Shown here in pieces: positions 9,511 through 18,955 of a DNA stretch of 64,000 nt. Position 1 is the first letter of the stretch. Each line of letters starts with the position of its first letter. Position numbers and translations under genes: made by a program. Location of the stretch: contig NC_079882.1 in NCBI RefSeq assembly GCF_029227915.1, positions 13,602,501 through 13,666,500 of the forward strand, given 5' to 3'. The notes under the pieces were generated by a model, which did not search any database, was not told where the DNA came from, and saw only the letters and a program-made list of their open reading frames with translations. The DNA is from Hydractinia symbiolongicarpus (lineage: Eukaryota; Cnidaria; Hydrozoa; Anthoathecata; Hydractiniidae).

Positions 9511-9761
9511 TGGTGGAACTATTCTTTACTCCTTTCATATGCATGAATATACACAGCATCATAGGGACTTTACCTTGATATGCGCAGCATAATAGGGACT
9601 TAAAAGTTGTCACGTCACAAGCAAAATTCTGTGTGATATTTTTTATGAGAATTTGACCGTGGTTTTTGGAAAATCCGGTATATAAGGACCCACTTATACT
9701 ACTCACCGGACCACAAATGTTTAGATTCCGTAATAACAATCGTGAACTTCAAATTTCCAAG

Positions 9762-9910
9762 ATGGCGTTGTTCTGCCCAATCTTGGAACGCGCCCGTCTT
9801 AAGACTGGCCAGGCCAATCTTCCGACAGTGACAAATGGGTGGCCAGTCTTAAGACTGGACTGCCCAATCTATGGACGTACATGCCCAATCTTAGAACAAT
9901 TGTGGAAGAC
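9762..9910. repeat. GTCTTAAGAC palindromic repeat, copy A
   Basis: Contains CCAGTCTTAAGACTGG (9843-9858, perfect palindrome), a second GTCTTAAGACTGG and several TGCCCAATCTT motifs. The same arrangement appears inverted at 35020-35095. Probably a MITE end. The remaining 9510-10277 has no gene I can support. Confidence 0.65.
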
Positions 9911-10277
9911 AAACAGAACAATAAAATTTTTAGAATTTACCTCTTAATAGGAACTTTAAATTGAAACTTTTCTTGAAAAATCAAAAGCCAAAAATCTATA
10001 TATACCATGTATTTTATGTATAAAAAATGAAACTACTCAACCATATTAGCATAATCTATAAGGTTTTTCTTCTATAGAATATGATATTAGCTAGCTGGTT
10101 ACTGCTCGCTAGCTGGCTAAAGATCTCATCAAATGAAATTAACAGCTAGCTCAGGCGCGGATCTAGCTAATTTATTTACTATGTCAGAGCGCGTTGAACA
10201 TATAAAAAAAACAATGCTGGGGTTCTTGGCGTGTTCCACGCAATTGCTTCAGAAGCTTTTCTACTAAAAGTAGTTTT

Positions 10278-10410
10278 TGTTCTTATAAATACTTGTGTTT
10301 ATAAGGGTTTAAATCTTTTCAGTGATACACCTTCAGACCTACATTGAAGTTGTCTCACTTCACCATGTGCTCAGGGACATCTCCCTTGGCATTCTTCAGC
10401 CTTTTCAGTA
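10278..10410 (+). repeat. Ngaro A1 repeat
   Basis: Begins TGTTCTTATAAATACTTGTG and ends CTTCAGCCTTTTCAGTA. It matches A2 at 14975-15167 with about 60 bp missing between GGCATT and CTTCAGCC. Confidence 0.85.
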
Positions 10411-10847
10411 GTTGTACACTGCAATCACTTATCGTATGTTACAGTATCAAGCCTCTTACATTTTATATTATATATATCTTCATTAATTTATTTGCCTTTG
10501 GTCATGTTTCTCCAACAACATTGGCTATGGTTCCTTCTGGCTACCTTAGTTACTCCTACAGTTACCCCTCAGCACTCCGACACTGAACAGACACCAGATC
10601 TAGCTGCTGCGGTCGTTGATGAGGAAACCAGAAGGAGATCCCGTTGCCCAGCCTGTCGTGAAACCCATGCAACCCATGATTTTGGTCACCCCTCTATCCA
10701 CTGTTTGGGAAGACCAACTGAATTTCTGCAGTTGGGATCAAAGAAAAAGAAGAAGTCCACAGGTGACAATCAGAGAACACTACTACCAGCCCCAATTCTG
10801 CTAACAAAGCAGGTAATAACACACAGGTTGCACAGCTTCGTCAGCAA

Positions 10848-11946
10848 TTGGCCTCCTTGGAAAGGGAGGAGCAGACTATCAGAGAATCGATCGCTGCCGA
10901 AGAAGTTACTCTTCGACGTGAGATAGCAGCAAGAGAAGCCCAACTTAGAAAACTTCGGGCATCGTCCACCGCACTGCGTCCATCAACAGCATCAGAACGG
11001 AGCAACACATCAGGCTCGGAACAGAGCAACGATAACATTGATCTCCATCGTCGGGAATCCCCAAACTCATCATGCTACCGTCATGAAAAATATTTTGCAA
11101 GGAGGAGATCATGCGATGTCCACTTTGCTCCAGCCTAGGATTTCAAATTTCCCCGAAAAAGCGACTGTGCCTCAAACACAAACACAGCCACAACTTGGTC
11201 ATCAATTTGCGTCTCAACAACGAAGTCTCGCTGAAGTCTTTCGGGAACAGGAACAGCGAAGTTCAGAGCTATTTCTTCGGCCGTCTCGCACTTCCTCAAC
11301 TGGTCAAGGTAAGCCGCTACGAATCATTGACTATGTTTCTCGTTTGCGTCCTGTTGACGAAGAAAAAATTATCAGTTCGGACTCTGGTCAAAATACTAAA
11401 CTTGTCCTCTCCATTGGAGAGAAAAAGCCTAGACTTAAAAGTATCTCTGTAGAACATTTTGCTATTGCAAATTTACGAATTTTTTATGAACTTTTAATGA
11501 CGAACAGGCTCCCCACCTCATCCGACCTCCGTGACTTCCTTTCACACTCCATTAAGGTTATCGAATTGGCTAGGAAATATACCTGGGAGTCTGTGCTGAA
11601 ATACGATGATGAGTATCGCATTCTTCAGCACACTTATGGCTACCCATGGAGTTTCGATAACAGCCATTTACATGAGGTGATGCTAATTCCACGTTGGGCA
11701 GTACAACAAGCTCCTTTGCGGTCGAGTAATACAGGCAATGGCCTACCTTCATCCGGTAAAAGTGAAGTACCAACCTTTGCTACACATAATTCAGATGAAG
11801 TAGAAATATGTCGCAATTTTAATCGACTGAAGGGATGTGTAAAAGCTGGATGCCGTTTTTCCCATGTGTGTAACCGTAAGATTGGTTATCAGGCGTGTGG
11901 AAAGGCCCACGCTGGTCACACACATCCTGGAGGGCACGGGAACTGA
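10848..11946 (+). pseudogene. Ngaro gag-like protein
   Basis: Two overlapping frames, 10848-11040 then 11038-11946, form one gene with a frameshift near 11040. The first frame has a charged coiled coil (EREEQTIRESIAAEEVTLRR). The second ends in a Cys/His cluster CRNFNRLKGCVKAGCRFSHV followed by C..K.GYQACGKAHAGHTHP, a CCCH-like nucleic-acid-binding motif typical of gag-like ORF1 in YR retroelements. Coding may begin earlier (10616 onward), but the start cannot be fixed. Confidence 0.7.
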
Positions 11947-11953
11947 CTATCTC

Positions 11954-13596
11954 AGTTTTCTTTCTCCTCCCCCCTTTGTCATGGTATTTGGACTTCGGAA
12001 TTGGTTGGTGATCCTGATCAGGACTTTCTCCTGGATGGGGTTACCAATGGATTCCAGCTTCTTCCTAAGGACAGCAGGCTTCGGCCTGCTGAAATGCATA
12101 ATTATTTCTCCTCTGTTAATCCCACTGCATCTTCTCAAGTGGAAAAAGTTTTACGAGAGGAAATTGCAGCTGGAAACTATGTTATATCTGCTACCAAGCC
12201 GCTGATTGTTAGTGCTCTTAGTGCCATCCCTAAGCCTGACACTTCTGAAATACGCCTCATCCACGATTGTTCAATGCCGCCTGGTAACGGTGTTAACTCA
12301 TACATCGATATTGAGCGACAAAAATTTCAAACTTTGGACGAGGCTGCCCGCTTATTGAAGCCTGGTTACTTTATGGCCAAGGTTGACTTACGGCATGCTT
12401 ATCGTTCTGTCCCGGTTCACCCTTCCAATTGGCCAGCACTTGGTTTAAAATGGAAGTTTAAAGGGGACAAAAATTTTACCTACCTTGTAGATACGCGCCT
12501 ACCTTTTGGAGGTAAAAGTGCTCCTGGCATTTTTCATCGCTTGACCCAAGCAGTTCGTCGTATGATGGCTAGGCGGGGTTTTTCCTTGATGGTAGTCTAT
12601 CTCGATGACTTCCTCGTCATTGGATCAACACAAGCAGAATGCCAACTAGCTTTTAAAACACTTTGTACTTTACTTGTGTCACTTGGTTTTGAACTTAGCC
12701 CTTCAAAAATAGTGGCTCCATGCCAACGCCTGACATTTCTGGGAGTTGTCCTAGACACTGTGTCTCTAACTCTATCACTGCCTGCTCATAAACTATCTGT
12801 TTTAAAAGATGTTATTGCCTTATTTTTAACACGAAAACGTGCTTTCAAGAAACAGTTGCAACAATTAGCAGGTCGCCTCAATTGGGCCTGCAAAGTTGTG
12901 TACGGTGGTCGCACTTTTCTTCGCCGCGTCCTGGATCTTATGAACACTCTGCCTACCTCTGCCTCGAAGTGTCGGCTGACACTCGAATTCCACAGAGATA
13001 TGGTGTGGTGGGATGAGTTCTTGGACACCTTTAATGGACAATGTGATTTTCATGACAAACGTCCAGTCACTGCATTACAAACTGATGCTTGTTCCTCAGC
13101 TGTAGGCGGATTCTATCTTGGTGATTGGTTCTACTCAAACTTGTTGGTATATTCACCATCACTTAGTTGCCTTCACATCAATTTTAAGGAAGCATTGTGT
13201 GTTGTTCTCTCAGCTGCTCGCTGGGCTTCTGCTTGGCGCAATAAGACGGTCCATGTCTATTGTGATAATACGGCTGCTGTCAGCATGCTAAACAAGGGCA
13301 CTACTCGAAACCCTCTTATGATGAAGTTTCTACGGCAACTTTTTTGGTTGTCTGCAACTTATAACTTTCGTCTAAAGGTGGTTCATGTGCCAGGTAAGGA
13401 CAATGTTATGGCTGACCATGTGTCTCGGCTGCATGACGCAGGACACTTTGTAGCCTTTCTGTTCTGCCAGCAAAAATTTTTTCAATTGACTGCCTTCCAA
13501 TTACCGGCCTGGACCCACATGTCTGCGAAATCATACTACTTTTTAATCGGCCTATTTGCTACTGGATCTCACTGTTCCGGGGAGAGCATTTGCTGA
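11954..13596 (+). CDS. Ngaro reverse transcriptase-RNase H
   Basis: An open frame of about 540 codons; first clear coding near 11960 (GIWTSELVGDPD) with no obvious ATG, so it may be translated by readthrough or shift from gag. RT palm motifs: FMAKVDLRHAYRSVPV, RLPFGGKSAPGIFHRL, and catalytic VVYLDDFLVIG. RNase H: ALQTDACSSAVGG (D), FKEALCVV (E), HVYCDNTAA (D) and VMADHVSRLH (D). It would copy element RNA into DNA. After 13596 a T-rich stretch (13606-13645) separates it from the recombinase. Confidence 0.9.
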
Positions 13597-13666
13597 TTGG
13601 TTCTCCTTTTTATTTTTATTTTTTTTTTTTATTTTTTTTTTTTTTACAATTCTAGATGCTCTTGGC

Positions 13667-14639
13667 ATGGTGCAGGCCTTGTCGAATGATGTCATATATT
13701 TTCGTCAAGCTAATTATGCTGAGAGTACTAAGAAGAACTACCGTGCATATCTTACTACTTATAAAAAATTTTGTTACATGCTGTCTGTGCCTTTAGTCCC
13801 GGCCACTACTAGTTTTTTGTGCTTATATGCAGCCTATCTTGCCAAGTTTCTTCTGCCGCAGTCACTCCGTTTGTATATTTTGTTCGTTGGTTTATTACAT
13901 AAGGAAATGGGGTTTCCTAATCCGCTTAATGAGAACTGGATACTGTCATCAGTCCTCAAGGGTATTAGACGAGTGTTGGGAGTCCCTCCTTGACCTCGTC
14001 TGCCTATTACCCCAGATTTATTGGTTCAGATCCGTTCACGCCTTAATCTCAACTGCAGTTACCATGCCTCATTTTGGGCTATTTGTGTAGTTGCATTTTT
14101 TGGGTTATTTCGTAAGGTACATTTGTTGCCAGTTTCATGTAATACCTTTAATCCTGGGCGGCAGTTTACCAAGTCAGACTTCTCCTTTTCAAACTCAAAT
14201 GTTTACATAGCCGTTCGCTGGAGCAAGACCATTCAACTAGGACAGCGTATTATTACTGTGCCTTTGTTGGCTGCTCCCAAATCTATATTGTGTCCAGTAA
14301 CCGCTATACAACATGCATTTTCATTTGCGTTTTTCCACCCAAGCATTTTGCTGGTTAGGGGATTCAACTACCATACCTAATGTCTTCACATATAAGTCCT
14401 TTATGACTTGTATGTCTCGGATCCTCTCAGAAATCGGCATTCCTCCTGAGCAATATGGTACCCACTCGTTTCGTCGTGGGGGTGCTACCTTTGCTCTGGA
14501 GGCTGGAGTGTCATTGGATGTTATATCCCTTTTGGGTGACTGGAAGTCAGATTCCATGTTCTTATATCTCCATATGCCTTTATCTCAGCGAATATCTGCC
14601 CAGCGTGCTATGGCATCACACCTACCTCCTATTTCCTAA
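13667..14639 (+). pseudogene. Ngaro tyrosine recombinase
   Basis: Starts at ATG 13667 (MVQALSNDVIYFRQANYAES). The N-terminal SAM-like region has KKNYRAYLTTYKKFC. The catalytic half has FFGLFRKVHLLP (first Arg), THSFRRGG (His-x-x-Arg) and FLYLHMP (candidate Tyr). Reading it needs frame changes near 13990 and near 14330, so this copy is broken. The enzyme would integrate the circular cDNA by site-specific recombination, without target duplication. Confidence 0.85.
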
Positions 14640-14663
14640 CACTTCTTATTCACTTTGGATTGG

Positions 14664-14974
14664 CACTTTTACTAGTCGCATTCAGATATGATTTTTTCCT
14701 GCAGTGACACAGATTCTTGCTCCTAGTTCATTTATCCCTAACGAGGACTTTTTTAGCTCATAGTCATAAGCACCATTATAGAGCCTGTATATATTTATAG
14801 TACCTTTATATTACGTATAGATTTTTATTATGCTTGCTTTAAGACTTATTGCTACACTTGTATGTATATAGCTAGTAAGGGTTTTGTATGTTTTTAATTA
14901 TGTTTTGTACATTTTACATATTTCTGAAGAACTAGTACTTTCTGCATTCCGGTGTTTTCGATGGGTGAGTTTAA
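14664..14974 (+). repeat. Ngaro B1 repeat
   Basis: Starts CACTTTTACTAGTCGCATTC and ends GATGGGTGAGTTTAA. It is nearly identical to B2 at 15197-15506 (differences include TTTTTTCC vs TTTTTCC and TACTTTC vs TACCTTC). Confidence 0.9.
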
Positions 14975-15167
14975 TGTTCTTATAAATACTTGTGTTCATA
15001 AGGGTTTAAATTCCCCCAGTGATACACCTTCAGACCCACATTGAAGTTGTCTCACTTCACCATGTGCTCAGGGACACCCCCCTTGGCATTCCATGATGCA
15101 TTGCAAGGTGGTATAAAAGAGCCATGTGCATAGCATCTTCCTTTTCAGTTCTTCAGCCTTTTCAGTA
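14975..15167 (+). repeat. Ngaro A2 repeat
   Basis: Complete copy of the A repeat directly following B1. It contains GGTATAAAAGAG (15110 region), a TATA-like motif absent from A1. Confidence 0.85.
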
Positions 15168-15196
15168 CCGCCTCCCTCCCTTCTACATGTGTTTTT

Positions 15197-15506
15197 CACT
15201 TTTACTAGTCGCATTCAGATATGATTTTTCCTGCAGTGACACAGATTCTTGCTCCTAGTTCATTTATCCCTAACGAGGACTTTTTTAGCTCATAGTCATA
15301 AGCACCATTATAGAGCCTGTATATATTTATAGTACCTTTATATTACGTATAGATTTTTATTATGCTTGCTTTAAGACTTATTGCTACACTTGTATGTATA
15401 TAGCTAGTAAGGGTTTTGTATGTTTTTAATTGTGTCTTGTACATTTTACATATTTCTGAAGAACTAGTACCTTCTGCATTCCGGTGTTTTCGATGGGTGA
15501 GTTTAA
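15197..15506 (+). repeat. Ngaro B2 repeat
   Basis: Second direct copy of B, ending the element at GAGTTTAA, after which sequence diverges. Confidence 0.9.
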
Positions 15507-15819
15507 ACATACGCTAAAGTCGTTTTCCTCAACAAGATCGTGACACAAGGGAAAATATCAAGCCGTATCGTTTAGTTTTATTAAAGTCTTAGTAATACAT
15601 CTTCCTCGTAAAAAATATTCTTGAACATTTTGATCGGTAGAGTCGAGTTTCTTCAGCATCTTTCTCGTTGCTGTACCTAAAGATTATAAAATACATTTTT
15701 GAATGCTGAAAGTGTTTGCTGCATTTTCTATACAGAAATGCGAAATCAGCGATCGAAGAACAGGCACATTGTTTATTACATTAGTCACGGTTGTTCCGCT
15801 ATGGCAATGTTTTTTAATC

Positions 15820-16446
15820 CAATCAGCTTGATTTTTAGAGAACTTAAACTAATCAGGATATTTTAAAATCATAATAAGTCTTTTTAATTGACGTGTGAGG
15901 CGAAGAAACTTTTTTGATAACCAAAGTCAATTTTATTTAAAAAATAAGATCACTAAAAAGTTTATAAAAAAAGCTAACAAAAACAAATCATACCATTCGG
16001 TATAGAAGCTTTAAAAAACTCAACGAAAATTTTTAGCTTCATGCTTACTTAAAATGTCAACATTTTACAACTTTTGCTAAGGAAATGTATAAGTGGAAAG
16101 GATACATATCTCTCTTCCCCGCTCTCATTAAAAATATCGAAAAGGGAAAAATGATGAGTTTGGTTTACTAGAGTTTTGTCATAAGATAAACGCTAGAAAT
16201 TAACTAAACAAAAGATGTAGCAACCTGACACCACATACAGCTAAATTCGCAACAAAATTGCTCTTCTCAGTCCAATATTTTACACTTTTTGATTAGCTAA
16301 TATTATAAACAAAACATTATAGCCATAGTAACAAATAAGGAGAAACACATAGCTTAGCTATTATAGAAACAAAAAAGATTAACAAAAACAACTAATCGTA
16401 AAGTAAAGCTACTGTGCAGCGATCTTTGTTTGTTTTCACATTGGTA
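15820..16446. repeat. Dispersed repeat R2, copy A
   Basis: About 625 bp nearly identical to 49387-50025 in the same orientation, from CAATCAGCTTGATTTTTAGA to CTTTGTTTGTTTTCACATTGG. Copy B has an extra 10 bp (GACTGAAAAT) and a few substitutions. No ORF. High identity implies recent movement or duplication; no terminal inverted repeats are obvious. Confidence 0.85.
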
Positions 16447-16464
16447 GGAAGGTTACTCTGCAGA

Positions 16465-16590
16465 TTAATTTCTTTGGATTAAACAATTATCAACTTGCTT
16501 TTGTAATACGTCAGGAAATGGTAACACAGAATTACATTTAAGTTCCTCTAGCAATTCGGCATAAATTTCATGTATTTCATCAGAATTTTC
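16465..16590 (-). CDS. Possible terminal exon of unknown host gene
   Basis: The minus frame gives NSDEIHEIYAELLEELKCN then SVLPFPDVLQKQVDN and stop TAA at 16465-16467. The composition looks coding (amphipathic helices, no low-complexity sequence), but the upstream splice site is uncertain and a 90-bp GCGAAGC-rich stretch intervenes before the Polinton. I cannot assign a family. Confidence 0.35.
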   Translation of the reverse strand, partial: ENSDEIHEIYAELLEELKCNSVLPFPDVLQKQVDNCLIQRN

Positions 16591-16673
16591 TCATTGCGAA
16601 GCAATTGAGCTTTGCGAGCGAAGCGAAATTGTGGAGCACGTTTGCTACGCGAAGTATACCAAGAGAATTATTA

Positions 16674-16678
16674 AGATT
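16674..16678. repeat. Polinton target-site duplication, left
   Basis: AGATT immediately before the terminus AGAGATAG. The same AGATT follows the right terminus (30630-30634). The sixth base differs (A on the left, C on the right), while Polintons usually make 6-bp duplications. Confidence 0.75.
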
Positions 16679-16916
16679 AGAGATAGAGAAATGTTCGTTC
16701 TGGCGCAGACGACGTCGACCAAAGGAAAATCCCCTATAATGCCAATAACCAACACAAAATAATATGAAATGATATATAAATGCCAATAACTAACACATAA
16801 TAATATGAAATGATATATACATTAAATACTAACACATAATCATATTAAATAATATAAACGAAATCATATAACGTCATGCGCAATAGATATATTCATATTA
16901 TACAGATATGAGTAAA
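16679..16916 (+). repeat. Polinton left terminal inverted repeat
   Basis: Matches the complement of 30432-30629, from AGAGATAGAGAAATGTTCG to ATACAGATATGAGTAAA. The left copy is about 40 bp longer because the unit AATGCCAATAAC.AACACA..ATAATATGAAATGATATATA is duplicated (about 16739-16820). Some point changes (GGCGCAG vs TGCGCAG). Confidence 0.93.
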
Positions 16917-16951
16917 AATTATCATGTCCCCTGAATTATTCCAAAATAAAT

Positions 16952-17208
16952 ATGGATATTTATCAAGAGCTCAATATCAGAGACATTGAGCGCTACCCCT
17001 GGTATCTCCGTTCTATTCCAGATCACTGCAAAACAAAAGACATGTGTATCAAGGCTACTAGGAAGGATCCAGGGTTGCTCAAGTATGTCCCAACCATTTC
17101 AAGACCTTAGAAATGTGTATCAGAGCCGTTGAACGCAATCCCTTGATGTTCGAGTATGTTCCAGATCGTTTCAGAGCCATGGTTACCCGAAGCCTAATAA
17201 ATGACTGA
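16952..17208 (+). pseudogene. Polinton DUF4116-like repeat protein (copy 2)
   Basis: ATG 16952 gives MDIYQELNIRDIERYPWYL then RSIPDHCKTKDMCIKATRKD, LLKYVP, then a frame break near 17095; the second frame has MCIRAVERNPLMFEYVPDRF and ends TGA at 17206-17208, overlapping the next gene. Three units of the YVPD.FKT..MC.KAV..DP repeat are visible. One frameshift makes this copy defective; copy 1 (9063-9284) is shorter but unbroken. Confidence 0.75.
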
Positions 17209-17362
17209 GTATTGTGATGAATGTGGAATTGATCTTGATAAATATGATAGATGCAAGTGTGGACGGAGGTTAATTATATGCGGGAAGATGCTGTGTTGGC
17301 AGCATTACATGATGTTTATCACGTACAATGGTGGGTGCTGTCCTTGTAAAAACCCTAGTTAG
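17201..17362 (+). CDS. Polinton Cys-rich mini protein (copy 2)
   Basis: 53 codons from ATG 17201, overlapping the end of the previous gene by 8 bases. Cysteines are arranged as CDEC, CKC, C...C and CCPC, with GRRL between, suggesting a small two-zinc module. Conserved in copy 1 at 8892-9062. A nucleic-acid-binding or regulatory role is plausible but not shown. The frame is intact. Confidence 0.7.
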   Translation: MTEYCDECGIDLDKYDRCKCGRRLIICGKMLCWQHYMMFITYNGGCCPCKNPS

Positions 17363-17387
17363 AGTCTAATTTTCATAAATAAACGGA

Positions 17388-17996
17388 ATGTTTAAATTTT
17401 ATGGAAATGATATTGAAACAACGGCTTTTTATAGCAACCTAGCTGCATTTAACATCTTTGATGTAAAGATCGAAAACATTGCACTTAGCGATCCAATACA
17501 AGCCAATAAAGGCAAGGATGCTAGATTTGTGATAGGTTACAAAAATGATAATAGAATTACCGCCCTACTAATCAGAACACCAGGGGGGGGGCTATATAGC
17601 AATGGAGCATCCCGCCTATGATGATAGTTCCTCATTTACGATGTCATTTAACTTACACAATCATCCAGAATGGCTTCAGAAATACCAAAGCATATTGACA
17701 TGGATTGAGAAAATATATGGTAGTGAATTCACTACCCCACCAGCTAAAAAAGGCTATGTTAGTACCAAAGTAAAGGAATGGAATAGGAGGATTAATACTG
17801 ATTTTCATGATCAACCAGTACCACTGAAGCAGCCCTGCGACTGCATCTGCATTTTAAAGCTATCAAGTATATATCGGCAAGGGAATAAGAACTATCTGCA
17901 GGTTATGCTAGAAGAGTGTAAGTATAAACCAGTGGAACTTTCCAGGACACGACACCTTGATTCAGATGACGAGGAACCATTCGTTGTAGTGTAATA
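17388..17996 (+). pseudogene. Polinton conserved protein, possible ssDNA-binding protein (copy 2)
   Basis: ATG 17388 gives MFKFYGNDIETTAFYSNLAA. The frame breaks at a run of G residues (about 17584-17592) and continues in another frame to the stop near 17994, ending with an acidic tail (DSDDEEP). It matches the intact 192-residue ORF at 8305-8883. The homopolymer suggests a slippage mutation or a sequencing error. Function inferred as SSB-like only from size, an aromatic/beta-rich body and acidic tail. Confidence 0.75.
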
Positions 17997-18008
17997 AACA
18001 TAAATGAT

Positions 18009-18251
18009 TTGAAAAAAGAGGCAAAGGAGCTGGGTATACGTGGATACTCCACTCTCAAAAGGGCTGATCTTATATCTGTGATTCATAAGGTAAAATATAA
18101 AGATATTGCAACACAAACCCTTGGGCCTCATTGCAAGCCATGTCTAGAAATCACAGCTATGAAAATACTCGATGAATATATCAGAGGCTTGGAGGTAAAA
18201 CAAAAACGAAATATCATCTATGACGGTGATTTTATGAATTGCTTGGTGTAA
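18009..18251 (+). CDS. SAP-like small protein
   Basis: Coding similarity starts around 18003 without a clean ATG (the nearest ATG at 18004 is in a frame that stops at once). The sequence LKKEAKELGIRGYSTLKRAD then LISVI fits the SAP DNA-binding helix-turn-helix pattern. A Cys pair (HCKPC) follows, then a helical tail, stop TAA 18249-18251. The same SAP-like pattern is found at the N-terminus of PolB (30330-30250, minus), suggesting a shared module in this element. Absent from copy 1. Confidence 0.65.
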   Translation: MKKEAKELGIRGYSTLKRADLISVIHKVKYKDIATQTLGPHCKPCLEITAMKILDEYIRGLEVKQKRNIIYDGDFMNCLV

Positions 18252-18277
18252 TTTAATGTTTTGTACAAAACATTAAA
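18252..18277. terminator. Perfect 26-bp palindrome between convergent genes
   Basis: The arms are TTTAATGTTTTGT and ACAAAACATTAAA with no loop. It starts one base after the plus-strand stop (18249-18251) and precedes the minus-gene end at 18302. It is positionally equivalent to the hairpin at 8261-8298 in copy 1. Confidence 0.75.
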
Positions 18278-18301
18278 ATTATGAATATTCAGGTGGTTCC
18301 T

Positions 18302-18955
18302 CTAAGTACCGCTGATATATTGTACAGACTGCAAGTTTTTTATCAGCTCCTGTTTACCCTCCTCTCGACCTTTCGCGATGAGCTGATGTCGTTCCCGTTC
18401 ATTGATCGATTCCACGATTTTGCGTGTTCGTTGTCGGGCCTGCTCTTTCAGTAGCATGTACTTCTGTTTCTCCTGCATGATTAAGGTGAACTCGTGGTCG
18501 CTAATCACACTATTCTCCACAGCTTTAGAGATTAGGTCAATGATAGAGTTCAACTTGGTCTCTGCTAGTAGTCTGATACTTATGCTTCTTGCTCTTAGCA
18601 CACAGTCTCTTCCCGGCGTTCCGTAGACCGGCCTGTCCCAATCCCACAGCTATGGTGAGGCCTCTCATAGCTACGGCGAGTGATACACTGATACCCGAGA
18701 GCATGCTACCAATACCAACGCCTAAAGTTATCACACTTACCGCTAACAGCCCGTGATCCATGTATCTAACTCACGTATCATACATTTTACTTTTTGGCGA
18801 GCTTGTCACGTTCTTTAACCTCAGCCCGCAGGTATTGTTCTACTTCTTCGATTTTCTTGAGTCTGTAGACTTGTGAATTATCCTCTTCCGTACTCTCCGG
18901 AGGTGCAGAAGGTAAGCTCGGATATAATTTCATAATATCTGTCATATTTATTCTA
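18302..18955 (-). pseudogene. Polinton membrane/coiled-coil protein (copy 2)
   Basis: Read downward from 18955: a first segment KLYPSLPSAPPESTEED and a Lys/Glu-rich helix, then a stop near 18790; next frame 18761-18537 with hydrophobic LLAVSVITLGVGIGSMLSGI and a Gly-rich second segment; next frame 18601-18302 with LLAETKLNSIIDLI and coiled coil EFTLIMQEKQKYMLLKEQA. It matches 7591-8230. It appears to be one protein of about 210 residues with a cytosolic helix, two membrane segments and a second helix, split here into three frames. Confidence 0.75.

Larger units (their letters stand above)
5448..9520 (-). mobile_element. Polinton/Maverick copy 1, truncated and inverted
   Basis: Gene order from 9284 down to 5448 matches the left third of the complete Polinton at 16679-21573, read in the opposite direction: DUF4116-like, Cys-rich, SSB-like, membrane/coiled-coil, possible minor virion protein, C-anchored protein, coiled-coil/membrane protein. 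The SAP-like gene (18009-18251 in copy 2) is absent. Capsid, integrase, ATPase and polymerase genes are missing; similarity ends at about 5448 next to satellite DNA. Protein similarity between copies is moderate and DNA differs widely, so they are separate lineages rather than a recent duplication. Confidence 0.85.
10278..15506 (+). mobile_element. Ngaro-type tyrosine-recombinase retroelement
   Basis: Split direct repeats are arranged A1 (10278-10410) - internal genes - B1 (14664-14974) - A2 (14975-15167) - B2 (15197-15506). Internal genes in order are gag-like with a zinc motif, reverse transcriptase-RNase H, and tyrosine recombinase. Split direct repeats with RT/RH/YR are the PAT/Ngaro architecture, as opposed to inverted repeats in DIRS1. 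No methyltransferase domain is visible, which favours Ngaro. The RT frame is long and open; gag and YR have a few breaks, so the copy is fairly young but probably inactive. Confidence 0.85.

Noticed and set aside
9666-9947. Plus-strand 93-codon ORF
   Set aside because: Composed of the palindromic GTCTTAAGAC repeat; periodic composition and no homolog in copy 2.
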